Program-made: the position numbers and the translations under genes
Shown here: piece by piece, positions 1 to 7,846 of the stretch
How positions within the stretch are numbered: position 1 is the stretch's first letter
Layout: each line of letters opens with the position of its first letter
Origin: Emcibacteraceae bacterium
GTDB lineage: Bacteria > Pseudomonadota > Alphaproteobacteria > Sphingomonadales > Emcibacteraceae
NCBI GenBank assembly: GCA_021774795.1
Contig: JAJFIR010000058.1
Span: forward strand, 36,820 to 100,819
Direction of reading: 5' to 3'
Length of the DNA stretch: 64,000 bases
Notes under the pieces: model-generated
The model's database searches: none
Told to the model about the DNA's origin: nothing
Seen by the model: only the letters and a program-made list of their open reading frames with translations

Positions 1-884
1 TTGTCTGGCATCACGATGATTGAACCATCATGGTAACGTTCGATCATTTTAGCCTGCGATTCTGAGACGTTATTGGACAACGTTGAGTAACAATTGATAC
101 CGTGCGTTCGAAGTCTAATGCAGTCAAATGAGCCTTCCACAAAGACCGGGTCACTACTCTTATAGCCAGCATCGTGACCAAAGATGACTTGATCAATAGG
201 AGTGGAAGCCTTGTGCATGTACTTTGCGTATCTATCTGAATCTGGATGCGCTCTAAAATAGTCTTCTTCTTTGTCATAAATGCTCCTTGCTGTGAAGCCA
301 ACTACCTTGTCCCATTGGACGAATGGTATGATGATTCGATCGCTCCAATATCCACTATTGCAAAAACCGATGCCCCAATGGTGAAGCACCAGCTTACTAA
401 AATTTCTTGTAGACATATATGATCTTATTTCATCTTTAGCCCCCTTCCAATTCGAATCGTAATGATAAGGTAGTTGAGTCTCTTGTGCTATATACAATTC
501 TTCAACTTTTCTATTTTCTTCTGTTGCTTTTTGTCGCCACTCTAAGCTACTCATGAGCACATCTTCAGAGTCTACATTTGTCAAACCAAATCGTTCTGAC
601 AACCACTTCACAGCTGGCTTGAAACGAATTTGCTTGACCATCATCACAAGGCCAACAATCCCACCCTGAGCACCGCAACTGAAGCAACGCCACTTGTTCT
701 TCTCTACATTGTACGATGCAGATGGATTGTGGTCGTCGTGCATGGGATTGAGACAAACGTGTAGCACTTCGTCATTGGAATTCATTGGTAGGACTTCAAG
801 GCTACCTAAATCACCAAGAAGCTTTTCAACTTCCCAATCGGTCATCCTTGATTCTATCATGTTGATGGCTAGTGATGGGTTCAT
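1..884 (-). CDS. DnaG-type DNA primase, N-terminal part (cut by window edge)
   Basis: The reading frame is open from an ATG at 884 to the left edge, so the C-terminus is missing. Near residue 50 it has a CHC2-type zinc finger (C-x4-H, then CFSC about 25 residues later). About 290 residues in it has the start of a TOPRIM fold (FVEGSFD, then IIVMPD), whose acidic residues bind metal. Primases of this family synthesise RNA primers on the lagging strand, working with the DnaB-type helicase found about 2 kb upstream in transcription order. The start is supported by a TAATG overlap with the preceding small gene. Identity is secure; any C-terminal fusion to a helicase cannot be judged here. Confidence 0.9.
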   Translation of the reverse strand, partial: MNPSLAINMIESRMTDWEVEKLLGDLGSLEVLPMNSNDEVLHVCLNPMHDDHNPSASYNVEKNKWRCFSCGAQGGIVGLVMMVKQIRFKPAVKWLSERFGLTNVDSEDVLMSSLEWRQKATEENRKVEELYIAQETQLPYHYDSNWKGAKDEIRSYMSTRNFSKLVLHHWGIGFCNSGYWSDRIIIPFVQWDKVVGFTARSIYDKEEDYFRAHPDSDRYAKYMHKASTPIDQVIFGHDAGYKSSDPVFVEGSFDCIRLRTHGINCYSTLSNNVSESQAKMIERYHDGSIIVMPD

Positions 885-1045
885 TAGTTATAATCCCATC
901 CATGAGACTTCGTTGTTAATTCATGTAAGTCAATTTTTACGAATCCAATACTAAACAATAGCCAAACAAATCTAACCGTCATATCATTTCTGAATAACGA
1001 AGGTTTTTGCTGCAATGGTTTGGATATTTCAAAGAAAAACGTCAT
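884..1045 (-). CDS. Small protein of unknown function, 53 aa
   Basis: This short frame exactly bridges MazG and primase. Its ATG overlaps the MazG stop (ATGA) and its TAA overlaps the primase ATG (TAATG). The product has a hydrophobic middle (VRFVWLLFSIGFVKIDLH) and ends HGWDYN. It loosely recalls small phage proteins with a lysine/aspartate-rich middle and a terminal HWDY-like motif, but I do not recognise a named family. The double translational coupling is the main support. Confidence 0.5.
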   Translation of the reverse strand: MTFFFEISKPLQQKPSLFRNDMTVRFVWLLFSIGFVKIDLHELTTKSHGWDYN

Positions 1046-1392
1046 AGCATTACTTTACAATTTATCCTATCACTTACTTCATTAAATTTATCGACTGTTG
1101 CCTGTCCTAAGTCTATACCAGACCTCAATGCTAAGATGTCTAAATACGTCACAACGTCTGCAAATTCCTTCGCAAGCTCTTCACGTTTTTCTTCCAATGT
1201 GAAGTCGCCACGTTCGATCTTTTTTATTAAATTTGCAGCTTCACCCAATTCTCCACACACTGCATTTGACCATTGAGACAACATCCAATCAGAACCATCA
1301 GTCTTGTGTACAATCTCTCCCTTTGCATTCTTGAATTGTGGTAATCTAGCCACATTTGCTTCTCTCAATTCACTAAATTTTAACGCGTTCAT
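1042..1392 (-). CDS. MazG-like nucleotide pyrophosphohydrolase
   Basis: The 116-residue product has the helical all-alpha NTP pyrophosphohydrolase pattern: GELGEAANLIKKIERGD at about 48-64 (E-x2-E metal ligands), then ELAKEFADVVTYLDILA with the second acidic pair. This family hydrolyses (d)NTPs to monophosphate and pyrophosphate, and phages use it for nucleotide-pool or (p)ppGpp control. The ATG at 1392 follows an AGGAGA ribosome-binding site. It lies in the replication module next to primase. Confidence 0.85.
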   Translation of the reverse strand: MNALKFSELREANVARLPQFKNAKGEIVHKTDGSDWMLSQWSNAVCGELGEAANLIKKIERGDFTLEEKREELAKEFADVVTYLDILALRSGIDLGQATVDKFNEVSDRINCKVML

Positions 1393-1400
1393 TCTATCTC

Positions 1401-1637
1401 CTATGTTAGAGTACCTAATCTATCTTCAGCCTCTGCTATCTTTTCTTTTTGCTTTAGAATCCAGAGGCGTAGACATTCTCTACATGATACTTTCTTGTGT
1501 GATGTTGTATATTCTTTCTTCGGTGATTGCTTGAAGCTCTTCTTGTACGTTGTATTGTCATATGGCACATGAGTACCACACTTAGTGTAGACTTTTCTAT
1601 ACGACCAGTGCTGTGAAGAAAACAAGTGAACAGTCAT
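1401..1637 (-). CDS. Hypothetical basic protein, 78 aa
   Basis: A lysine- and tyrosine-rich protein with a CGTH and a later CREC pair that could bind one metal ion, and a charged helix near the C-terminus (KQKEKIAEAEDRL). The ATG overlaps the end of the preceding gene by 4 bases (stop at 1634). No family is recognised. Its place between the KH-domain protein and MazG suggests a replication or nucleotide-metabolism context only. Confidence 0.6.
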   Translation of the reverse strand: MTVHLFSSQHWSYRKVYTKCGTHVPYDNTTYKKSFKQSPKKEYTTSHKKVSCRECLRLWILKQKEKIAEAEDRLGTLT

Positions 1638-1834
1638 AGTTTTGGGATGCCCTTTGACACTAAATCACCAATCCTATCCATCAAATTTACTGTCAGGTAC
1701 GTCATCTTATGCCATCTAATTCTGTAATCTCTCAACGTCACCTTTTGGTACAATCGCCACCTGCCATTCTCAAGCACGAACTTGTGGTCTGAATCTATTA
1801 CGATTTCTGGTGGTGGTTCATTAGGCGCCTGCAA
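1634..1834 (-). CDS. Hypothetical protein, 66 aa, probable TTG start
   Basis: The frame stays open into the KH-domain gene. I place the start at a TTG (1832-1834) because a GAGG ribosome-binding sequence lies 6 bases upstream. That gives a 14-base overlap with the KH gene. The product has a proline-rich N-terminus (APNEPPPEIVID) and a basic, aromatic centre. Function unknown; an upstream alternative start at 1888 is possible. Confidence 0.5.
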   Translation of the reverse strand: MQAPNEPPPEIVIDSDHKFVLENGRWRLYQKVTLRDYRIRWHKMTYLTVNLMDRIGDLVSKGIPKL

Positions 1835-2099
1835 CTTCGACCTCGACGAATCCAAACTCACGGTTCTTAGCACTGACCGATCTAGCAATCTGTCTAATTG
1901 CTTTTATATTTCTACCTTGAGCACCAATCATAATGCCAATGTCTTCTGACCTGCAATTGATCTCATATATTGTAGACCTGCTTCCACATATCTCCTCAAT
2001 TGTCACTGTCTTTGGGTCTTCAACCATCTCTTCGCATACGTGTTGAATCAAAGCCTTCATGCTGCTCTCATCCTTCTTCTTCTTGCCTAGTCCTAACAT
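1821..2099 (-). CDS. KH-domain RNA-binding protein (KhpA/YlqC-like)
   Basis: A 92-residue protein whose second half is a single bacterial-type KH domain. The diagnostic GxxG loop is GAQG within IGIMIGAQGRNIKAIRQ (about residues 54-70), followed by the long helix IRQIARSVSAK. KH domains bind single-stranded RNA or DNA. It overlaps the 3' end of the helicase gene by 32 bases and precedes MazG, so it belongs to the replication operon. The N-terminus is lysine-rich (KKKKDESS). Family assignment is confident; the nucleic-acid target is unknown. Confidence 0.8.
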   Translation of the reverse strand: MLGLGKKKKDESSMKALIQHVCEEMVEDPKTVTIEEICGSRSTIYEINCRSEDIGIMIGAQGRNIKAIRQIARSVSAKNREFGFVEVEVAGA

Positions 2100-3516
2100 C
2101 CTTCAGCCTCTCAATTTTAGTTGTGTCGTCTATGAAATTCATCTCAATGACATGGTTCATTCGACCTTCTCTTTGTTTAGCAACGTGTATTTCTAGCTTG
2201 TCTCCAGCAATGTTTCTATGCTTTTCGACAGCCTTTCCTCGTTTATAGTAAGCTTCTCGATACAATAGCAATACCAAATCTGCAATTTCTTCATAAGCAC
2301 CACTATCCTTCAAGTCAGACAATTGTGGCCTCTTATCTTTACCCCTCTGCTCTGCTTTACGACCAATTTGAACTACTAAGCACATGTGCAAATTCAGAGT
2401 CTTTGCTATCCTCTGGACATGGTTGAGCATCTCAGTGTATTGGTCGGTCGTAGACTTCCCTGCCAACCACTTAGGCTTCTGAATTTTCATGAAGAGGTCT
2501 ATGAAAACAACCTTGATGTCAACTTCTTCTTTCAGCTTTGTAATCTGCATCTCAAGCTTTTCCATCGTAATAGACGGTGTATCGTCTATGTAGATTGGTA
2601 GTTCTTTTAAAGCCTTTCGAGCATTCTTAATTGCTATCTTATCTGCCTGTGTAAGTTCTTCAGGCTTCTTGATGATTTTTTCTAGCGGTACACCACTTCG
2701 TACTGAAATCATCCTATCATATACTGAAATGTTGTTCATCTCTAAACTGAACTGAGCATTTGGTATGCCTTTGTTGCCCAACCTGTGCATGCTATTTGCT
2801 ACCAAGGCTGACTTTGCCATTCCAGGTCTACCAGCAACAATTGAGACTTTACCCTCGCCAAAACCTACTGTCAATTCATCATCTATAGCCTTGAATCCAG
2901 TCGAACCAAACGTGAAACCTTCGTTTCTCCGCTGGACTGTTGTTTCATATTCGGCATCAATTTCAGCCAATTGCTTGAAACCACCCAATGATGCACCATC
3001 GTACTGCATCAGAGTTTTTGATATCTTCTCGACCTCGCCCTGTATTTTCTCAATTGAGCTGTGAGGGTTGTTCAATTTGTTGTAGAGGTCTACTAAAGTA
3101 GTCTCACGAACTTCTTTTTTGTACGCATCTCTATTCAATTTGTCTATGAACGATTTGAATGCATCAATTGAGTGAGACTCAGTGAATGTATGTCGAAGCT
3201 CGTTTAGATATTTGATGTCTACTTTGTGCTTTGTGCCTGGATAGTCGCTCTTGTTAGCATTGACTGTGTCTGGAGTGACTTCGATCTTTCGTTCTACTAA
3301 CTGGTTCGCTACCCATGCAATGCATTTGTGGTTCTCAGCTTGGAACTTGCGATGGTCTGTGTATATTCTAAACGGATTCGTCAACTCTGGGAAGTTCAAC
3401 AAGCTTCCCAGTATCAATTGTTCGTTGTCTATGTCAATGGCAGCTTCAAACTCGAAGTTGACGGACTTTTGATCCTTCTTTACTTTGAATCTCTTTGCTG
3501 CCTGCTTTTCTTCCAT
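2068..3516 (-). CDS. Replicative DNA helicase, DnaB-type
   Basis: The 482-residue product has the DnaB layout. An N-terminal all-helical domain begins IDNEQLILGSLLNFPEL at about 28-44. The RecA-like domain has Walker A GRPGMAKS, a Walker B-like VVFIDL, and the DnaB-specific segment RPQLSDLKDSGAYEEIADLVLLLYRE near residue 400. It unwinds the fork 5'-3' as a hexamer and recruits primase. The loader gene is immediately upstream and overlaps it by 71 bases. Walker A carries Ala where Gly is usual before the Lys. Confidence 0.93.
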   Translation of the reverse strand: MEEKQAAKRFKVKKDQKSVNFEFEAAIDIDNEQLILGSLLNFPELTNPFRIYTDHRKFQAENHKCIAWVANQLVERKIEVTPDTVNANKSDYPGTKHKVDIKYLNELRHTFTESHSIDAFKSFIDKLNRDAYKKEVRETTLVDLYNKLNNPHSSIEKIQGEVEKISKTLMQYDGASLGGFKQLAEIDAEYETTVQRRNEGFTFGSTGFKAIDDELTVGFGEGKVSIVAGRPGMAKSALVANSMHRLGNKGIPNAQFSLEMNNISVYDRMISVRSGVPLEKIIKKPEELTQADKIAIKNARKALKELPIYIDDTPSITMEKLEMQITKLKEEVDIKVVFIDLFMKIQKPKWLAGKSTTDQYTEMLNHVQRIAKTLNLHMCLVVQIGRKAEQRGKDKRPQLSDLKDSGAYEEIADLVLLLYREAYYKRGKAVEKHRNIAGDKLEIHVAKQREGRMNHVIEMNFIDDTTKIERLKDVRTRQEEEG

Positions 3517-4165
3517 TCGACTTCCTGTTCATGAGCTCGTGGTATAAATCTAAGTTCGGCTTTGCATTGTTTCCCGGTATGAATATCGTAGTGTAGTCTT
3601 TGATACCAACAACAGATTCGACGTCTACTGGCGAACCCTTGAGGCACAATATAGTACATCTAGGGTCACCAGTGTCTTGTCGCTTTGACATTAAATTTCC
3701 AAAATGGTTCGTCACCATGCTTGAGTCTCTACCTAGGAACATGTTTCCTCGTAAATCATCAACCATGAGCACTGGCGCATCTACTATTTCTTCTAATATG
3801 TAGTTGTCTTCTTCCATGCGGCCAGTGACTTCTTTTCTGCATTCTTCTAATATGCTACAACACTTGACGTAACGTGAGAAGTCTTTACTTTCATATTTAG
3901 TTGCAGCCCTCAATATGATTGCAGCTAACTTTGAAGCATCCGACACATTGTCGCCAAAAAATAAAACGTTCTCATTTCTGTTCATCATCTCTGGCAGGTT
4001 CTCAATGAAGAGCTCTACGAAGTCTATTGCCTTATGCATGTCGACTTTATCTTGCTTAGCTCTCAAGCAGTCTCCAATCTTGTCGAGCTTCACGTTGACT
4101 AAAGAAGATGGGAGGTGTGCCATCGACAGCACATCCTTTAATTTCTCTTCAGGCCATTTTCTCAT
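3446..4165 (-). CDS. DnaC-type helicase loader with degenerate Walker A
   Basis: A 239-residue protein with the loader arrangement: a short N-terminal region, a LFFGDN segment where a P-loop should be (about residue 67), then APVLMVDDLRGNMF as Walker B (about 128-141). The GxxxxGK[ST] loop is replaced by GDNVSDAS, lacking both the second Gly and the Lys. The C-terminus is basic. Position directly before the DnaB-type gene supports a role in loading it. It could equally be an ATPase-dead regulator. Its C-terminal 71 bases overlap the helicase gene. Confidence 0.7.
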   Translation of the reverse strand: MRKWPEEKLKDVLSMAHLPSSLVNVKLDKIGDCLRAKQDKVDMHKAIDFVELFIENLPEMMNRNENVLFFGDNVSDASKLAAIILRAATKYESKDFSRYVKCCSILEECRKEVTGRMEEDNYILEEIVDAPVLMVDDLRGNMFLGRDSSMVTNHFGNLMSKRQDTGDPRCTILCLKGSPVDVESVVGIKDYTTIFIPGNNAKPNLDLYHELMNRKSNGRKAGSKEIQSKEGSKVRQLRV

Positions 4166-4608
4166 TACTTCTCCTGATTGTATGAGCTCATGAATTCGTC
4201 CTTAGAAGTCAAGTATACTTTTCTTGGCTCACCTTTGTCGTCTGACATCTTATTGAGCATCCCAAGAAAATAGTTGCTTGGCTTTCCTTTCTTTTCGTCC
4301 ATGACGCTAGCCCTGAGCAGTGCAAACCTGCTGATTGCTAACTTTATGAGGCTCGTGTCGTACATTGACATGTTGCTCATGAAGTGACGATGTGCTTTTG
4401 AATTCTTTCGGAGCTTTAGAAGCTTAATCAAATTTGTCAAATCCCTCTCAAACAGGTAATCGCCACCCGTAATCTTGAAAGTCAACTGTTCAATCTCATC
4501 CCTGATCTCATTGTGGCTCTTCAACATGCCCTCCTTTGCTTGTTTCTTCCTCTTAGCCCGCATCATGCAAACTACGTTCATCGTCTTTTCTACTTTTGCC
4601 TCACTCAT
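4165..4608 (-). CDS. Hypothetical replication-module protein, 147 aa
   Basis: I start at the ATG at 4608 because GAAGGA lies just upstream. The protein is basic and helical, with a Met-rich stretch (NVVCMMRAKRKKQ) and an acidic/basic C-terminus (TSKDEFMSSYNQEK). Its stop overlaps the loader start by 1 base. It lies between the 11-bp tandem repeats and the helicase loader, the position where many phages carry an initiator or winged-helix origin-binding protein. No domain is recognisable, so that role is only inference. Confidence 0.6.
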   Translation of the reverse strand: MSEAKVEKTMNVVCMMRAKRKKQAKEGMLKSHNEIRDEIEQLTFKITGGDYLFERDLTNLIKLLKLRKNSKAHRHFMSNMSMYDTSLIKLAISRFALLRASVMDEKKGKPSNYFLGMLNKMSDDKGEPRKVYLTSKDEFMSSYNQEK

Positions 4609-4701
4609 ACATTTCCTTCTCCCATTCGTCAAAAATTCCAATATTCTCTAATACTCTTTGATCTTAAAATTCTATATAGACTATAGATAGATAGATAAAG
4701 A

Positions 4702-4731
4702 GGTACTTTCCCGGTACTTTCCCGGTACTTT
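4702..4731 (-). repeat. 11-bp tandem repeats (iteron-like)
   Basis: On the plus strand GGTACTTTCCC occurs at 4702-4712 and again at 4713-4723, followed by a partial third copy GGTACTTT at 4724-4731. The repeats sit in the 160-base gap between the SF2 helicase stop and the next gene, the longest non-coding stretch in the replication module. Tandem repeats one helical turn long next to replication genes suggest an origin iteron set or a regulator binding site. Confidence 0.7.
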
Positions 4732-4770
4732 ATCTCGACTGAGTTACACAAGTTAGTGGTAGCATAGCAA

Positions 4771-6204
4771 TTACTCATGGATAGTAAATCCCCACTTTTT
4801 GTACCATCTATCTCTATTCTCAAACATATTAGTATTCTTAGAATGCTTCATCTTCTTGATGCCCTTCATGTAGTAGAGGTAGTCACGGTAGTCCCAACAA
4901 CGAGCATGAGTCTTACCTTCTCTTGCTCGTCTCGTGCGCCCTACGAATTGCTTCAAGTTACCTTCATTGTTGACTGGATACGTGAGGTGTAGGCTATCAA
5001 GGTTGGGTATGTCTAAACCTTCGCCCGCTATCTGCCAATTGCAGACCAACACATCGATGTTGCCCTTCTTTGATTCAATGACTGTTTCACGTCTTTCATC
5101 TTTGTCGACGGCACCCATCAACACTCCAACTCTTAGCCCCATGCTTCGTAGTCGCTCTGTCAATTTCCAACCATGCTTCACTCTATTTATGAGTATCATC
5201 GGAAAGAACCCGTCTTCTAAGTCTATCGAGACGTTGCCGCATATCAATTTATCTCTATATGGCGCATTTGCTATCATTCTATTGTAGACGATCCAATCAT
5301 CACCGATCTTTTTAAAGTCTACTTCATATCCTGTCTCAATTTTGCGGACTTCACAGCCAACCAGACGACCCTCCGCTTCAACTTCTTTGTCGGTTATTTC
5401 AGAAACTACAGGTCCTACGTAATTTTTCAATAAGAAGTGGAGGCCATCTTTTCTCTTTGGTGTTGCTGTCAAGCCGATTAAATATCGAGACTTCATCTGA
5501 GACATGAAATTTATGTACGACTTTGCTGGTGCTCTATGACACTCATCAAATATTACCATCCCGTATCGAGCATTCAACTTTTCAAAGTCTGAGTCTTTAC
5601 AATTTCTCAATGTTTGTATGAGACATATTGTGATGTCGCCAAGAATTCGTTTCCCTGCGCCGATCTGCCCGACCTTTATGTTACCTTTCAATTTCAGGTT
5701 AACTTCGTCTAGCCATTGCTGCTGCAACTCCTTCGTGTGCACTACAACCAATGTTGGTTGTTTGACTTTAGCAATTAAGCCCAGACCAGCAACGGTCTTC
5801 CCGCTTCCACATCCGCCAACTCCAACACCTTGCTTTGAAATAGCAAGTGCATCTATCATACGCTCTTGATAGTATTTAAACTCCGTGAACGTGTCATGGA
5901 AGTTAATCTCAGCATCTATTAGTTCTTCATTTACGAATCGTGTGTCAATTATTTTAGTGACTTTCTCATTTCTTATTCTACCAGCATTGCGTGCTAACTT
6001 TCCAGTGCCTCTTGGAATGCACAACCTGTCGTCATCATCTACGTGCCACATCTCAATGTTTCTAGGCTCTTCGCCAACTGGTTTACCCATTTGGACCAAT
6101 TTACTATAGACGGGATTTCGTTTTGTGAGAGTCTCTTTTAGATATTCAGTAACTCTCTGATTCTTCGTATCGACTCGGATGTGAGTATCTACAAATAATT
6201 GCAT
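4771..6204 (-). CDS. SF2 DNA helicase (DEAD/DEAH, UvsW/SSL2-like)
   Basis: All main SF2 motifs are visible in the 477 residues: Walker A GGCGSGKT (130-137), Walker B FDECHR (219-224), motif III TATPKR (about 246), and motif VI QFVGRTRR near residue 425 in the second RecA-like domain. The N-terminal 110 residues precede the Q-motif-like YYQERMIDAL. Phage relatives (T4 UvsW) branch-migrate recombination intermediates and resolve R-loops. It is the first gene of the replication module after the virion genes. Substrate assignment is by analogy. Confidence 0.9.
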   Translation of the reverse strand: MQLFVDTHIRVDTKNQRVTEYLKETLTKRNPVYSKLVQMGKPVGEEPRNIEMWHVDDDDRLCIPRGTGKLARNAGRIRNEKVTKIIDTRFVNEELIDAEINFHDTFTEFKYYQERMIDALAISKQGVGVGGCGSGKTVAGLGLIAKVKQPTLVVVHTKELQQQWLDEVNLKLKGNIKVGQIGAGKRILGDITICLIQTLRNCKDSDFEKLNARYGMVIFDECHRAPAKSYINFMSQMKSRYLIGLTATPKRKDGLHFLLKNYVGPVVSEITDKEVEAEGRLVGCEVRKIETGYEVDFKKIGDDWIVYNRMIANAPYRDKLICGNVSIDLEDGFFPMILINRVKHGWKLTERLRSMGLRVGVLMGAVDKDERRETVIESKKGNIDVLVCNWQIAGEGLDIPNLDSLHLTYPVNNEGNLKQFVGRTRRAREGKTHARCWDYRDYLYYMKGIKKMKHSKNTNMFENRDRWYKKWGFTIHE

Positions 6205-6564
6205 CTATTCTTCTTTTTGTTTGTCTTCGTGGTTCAATTCTGCTTTGCGTTCGTATATTGTCACTTCAGCATCTTCTATGACTGCTTGCGTGCTTATGAT
6301 TTTTTGTGCAAAGCCTTGAGTCTTTTTAGCATACTCAATCTGGAAGTCTTTGAATTCGTTTTGAAGTTTTTTGATTTTTTGAAAATTCACCTCACGTCTG
6401 GCAAAGAATTTCGCCATGACGACATCATCGATCTTGCCGTCAGAAAAGTCTTTGGCTATGACCGCAATCGATGCTTTAAATTCTTTTCTTGGTATAATAG
6501 CTCCATTGCATTCGATGTCTTGAAGTTTAGGAGGTTTGACGTCTGCGAAGTCCGATGGTTGCAT
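6205..6564 (-). CDS. Hypothetical coiled-coil protein, 119 aa
   Basis: The ATG at 6564 is chosen because AAAGGA precedes it with a 6-base spacer; a TTG 42 bases upstream is less likely. The protein begins QPSDFADVKPPKLQDIECNG and is then mostly charged helix (QKIKKLQNEFKDFQIEYAKK and following), ending NHEDKQKEE. It abuts the SF2 helicase gene directly. No known family. Confidence 0.6.
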   Translation of the reverse strand: MQPSDFADVKPPKLQDIECNGAIIPRKEFKASIAVIAKDFSDGKIDDVVMAKFFARREVNFQKIKKLQNEFKDFQIEYAKKTQGFAQKIISTQAVIEDAEVTIYERKAELNHEDKQKEE

Positions 6565-6642
6565 AAAATATCCTTTGTTGTGCATTACTGCCAATTCAAG
6601 ATTCAATACTATACTTAAATGTGCTTTATGGAAATCTTCAGT

Positions 6643-6909
6643 CTATTTCTCGCCTTCAAGCTCTTTTACTCGGTCCATGAGCTTGACAACTTCTGCTTTC
6701 TTTCTCATTTGCCAGAAAAGGTGGCCCATTATAAAGCCCATAGCAAATGTGAAGACTGGATATTTGTGAGACCAATCGTATATGACAAAACTCACAGTGC
6801 CCTCTGTGCCAGCACTATTAAATGCAAACACGTCGTATCCCAATATCGCAATTATAACTATAAATATTACTATTGCTGTCAACTTTTGTGTCTTTTTTAC
6901 GCTACCCAT
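6643..6909 (-). CDS. Small membrane protein with two transmembrane segments
   Basis: 88 residues: a basic N-terminus (MGSVKKTQK), TM1 about 11-28 (TAIVIFIVIIAILGYDVF), a short loop, TM2 about 47-65 (YPVFTFAMGFIMGHLFW), then a charged coiled-coil tail (MDRVKELEGEK). Size and topology fit a class II holin or another lysis accessory protein, but the sequence itself does not prove this. It follows the last virion gene and is separate from the four-TM holin at about 10 kb. Confidence 0.6.
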   Translation of the reverse strand: MGSVKKTQKLTAIVIFIVIIAILGYDVFAFNSAGTEGTVSFVIYDWSHKYPVFTFAMGFIMGHLFWQMRKKAEVVKLMDRVKELEGEK

Positions 6910-6919
6910 TTCAGAGCTC

Positions 6920-7846
6920 CTATATGTTTGTGTTCTTTTTGGTGCCCAGTGTGAGCAATATTGCTACTTCTGGACCTACGAGACTTCCTACATTCTTCAT
7001 CTCAAACTCCATTGCCCAGCTATTATATAATAGCTTACCAACAACGTCTGTGGATTCAAATGTAGTCACACCGTTTGCTGGACCTCTGCCTCTACGCATA
7101 AAGTAAAAGAGGTCTATCGGTACGTCAAACAAATTATAGCCACCCTTTTGCTCGTAATTGACAGATAATTCATTCGTGTCAGAATTATAGTCAAAGAAAC
7201 CTTGGTTGCCCGGCGACGGTACGGGCGTATTTGCTAATATTGTTACGTTCCCATTTAATGTCGCTTCTAGGTTGACGTCTATATTACCGCTACCTGGCTC
7301 AGTTGGCACTATAATATTGACGCCAGTAGCTATTGTTAGTTTATTAAAGTCACCCGTAGCATCGGCAAAACCAGTTGATGCTGGTGCGTACAGCTTTGCA
7401 TCCATATATGGACCAGATGCCATACCGTACCACATAGCTCTACCGCCTATAGCATAATAGTGATCTAACATTCTTAATGTCTTTTTTGGTGATGCTTTAG
7501 TGAGTAGCAATTCCTCACCACTACCATATAAACCGTCAACTATATCATCGCTAATGCCACAAATGTAGATCGTGTAACCTACTGGTATTCTATTAGACGT
7601 TAAAATTTTTCTGTTGTCTGACGTAGTGAGTTCGAGTGATCCTAATGTCTTTTTGTACTTAGTCTCAAAGACTAATTGTTCGCTCGAAGCTGGTTCTGTT
7701 TTATGTATAAAGCTCTCTATGCTTAATTGACCATCGAACACTATTAAATGATAGTGAGTGTCATTGTCGAACCATTGGACACTTTTATTGCGTTCTGATA
7801 CAAATTTTTCAAATGCAGACCATTTTAATCTCAGGTTACGATACAT
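6920..7846 (-). CDS. Virion structural / surface protein, unknown
   Basis: 308 residues from an ATG at 7846 preceded by GGGGAG; it overlaps the upstream stop by 11 bases. The C-terminal half is beta-rich with repeated short strands (for example NGNVTILANTPVPSPGNQGF), like phage fibre or decoration proteins. It ends a run of surface-exposed virion genes including LamG-like proteins. No named domain is recognised, so the role is inferred from context. Confidence 0.55.
   Translation of the reverse strand: MYRNLRLKWSAFEKFVSERNKSVQWFDNDTHYHLIVFDGQLSIESFIHKTEPASSEQLVFETKYKKTLGSLELTTSDNRKILTSNRIPVGYTIYICGISDDIVDGLYGSGEELLLTKASPKKTLRMLDHYYAIGGRAMWYGMASGPYMDAKLYAPASTGFADATGDFNKLTIATGVNIIVPTEPGSGNIDVNLEATLNGNVTILANTPVPSPGNQGFFDYNSDTNELSVNYEQKGGYNLFDVPIDLFYFMRRGRGPANGVTTFESTDVVGKLLYNSWAMEFEMKNVGSLVGPEVAILLTLGTKKNTNI

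Noticed and set aside
4629..4823. 64-codon minus frame across the 11-bp repeats
   Set aside because: Overlaps the SF2 helicase end, has no ribosome-binding site, and its sequence is low-complexity over the repeats.
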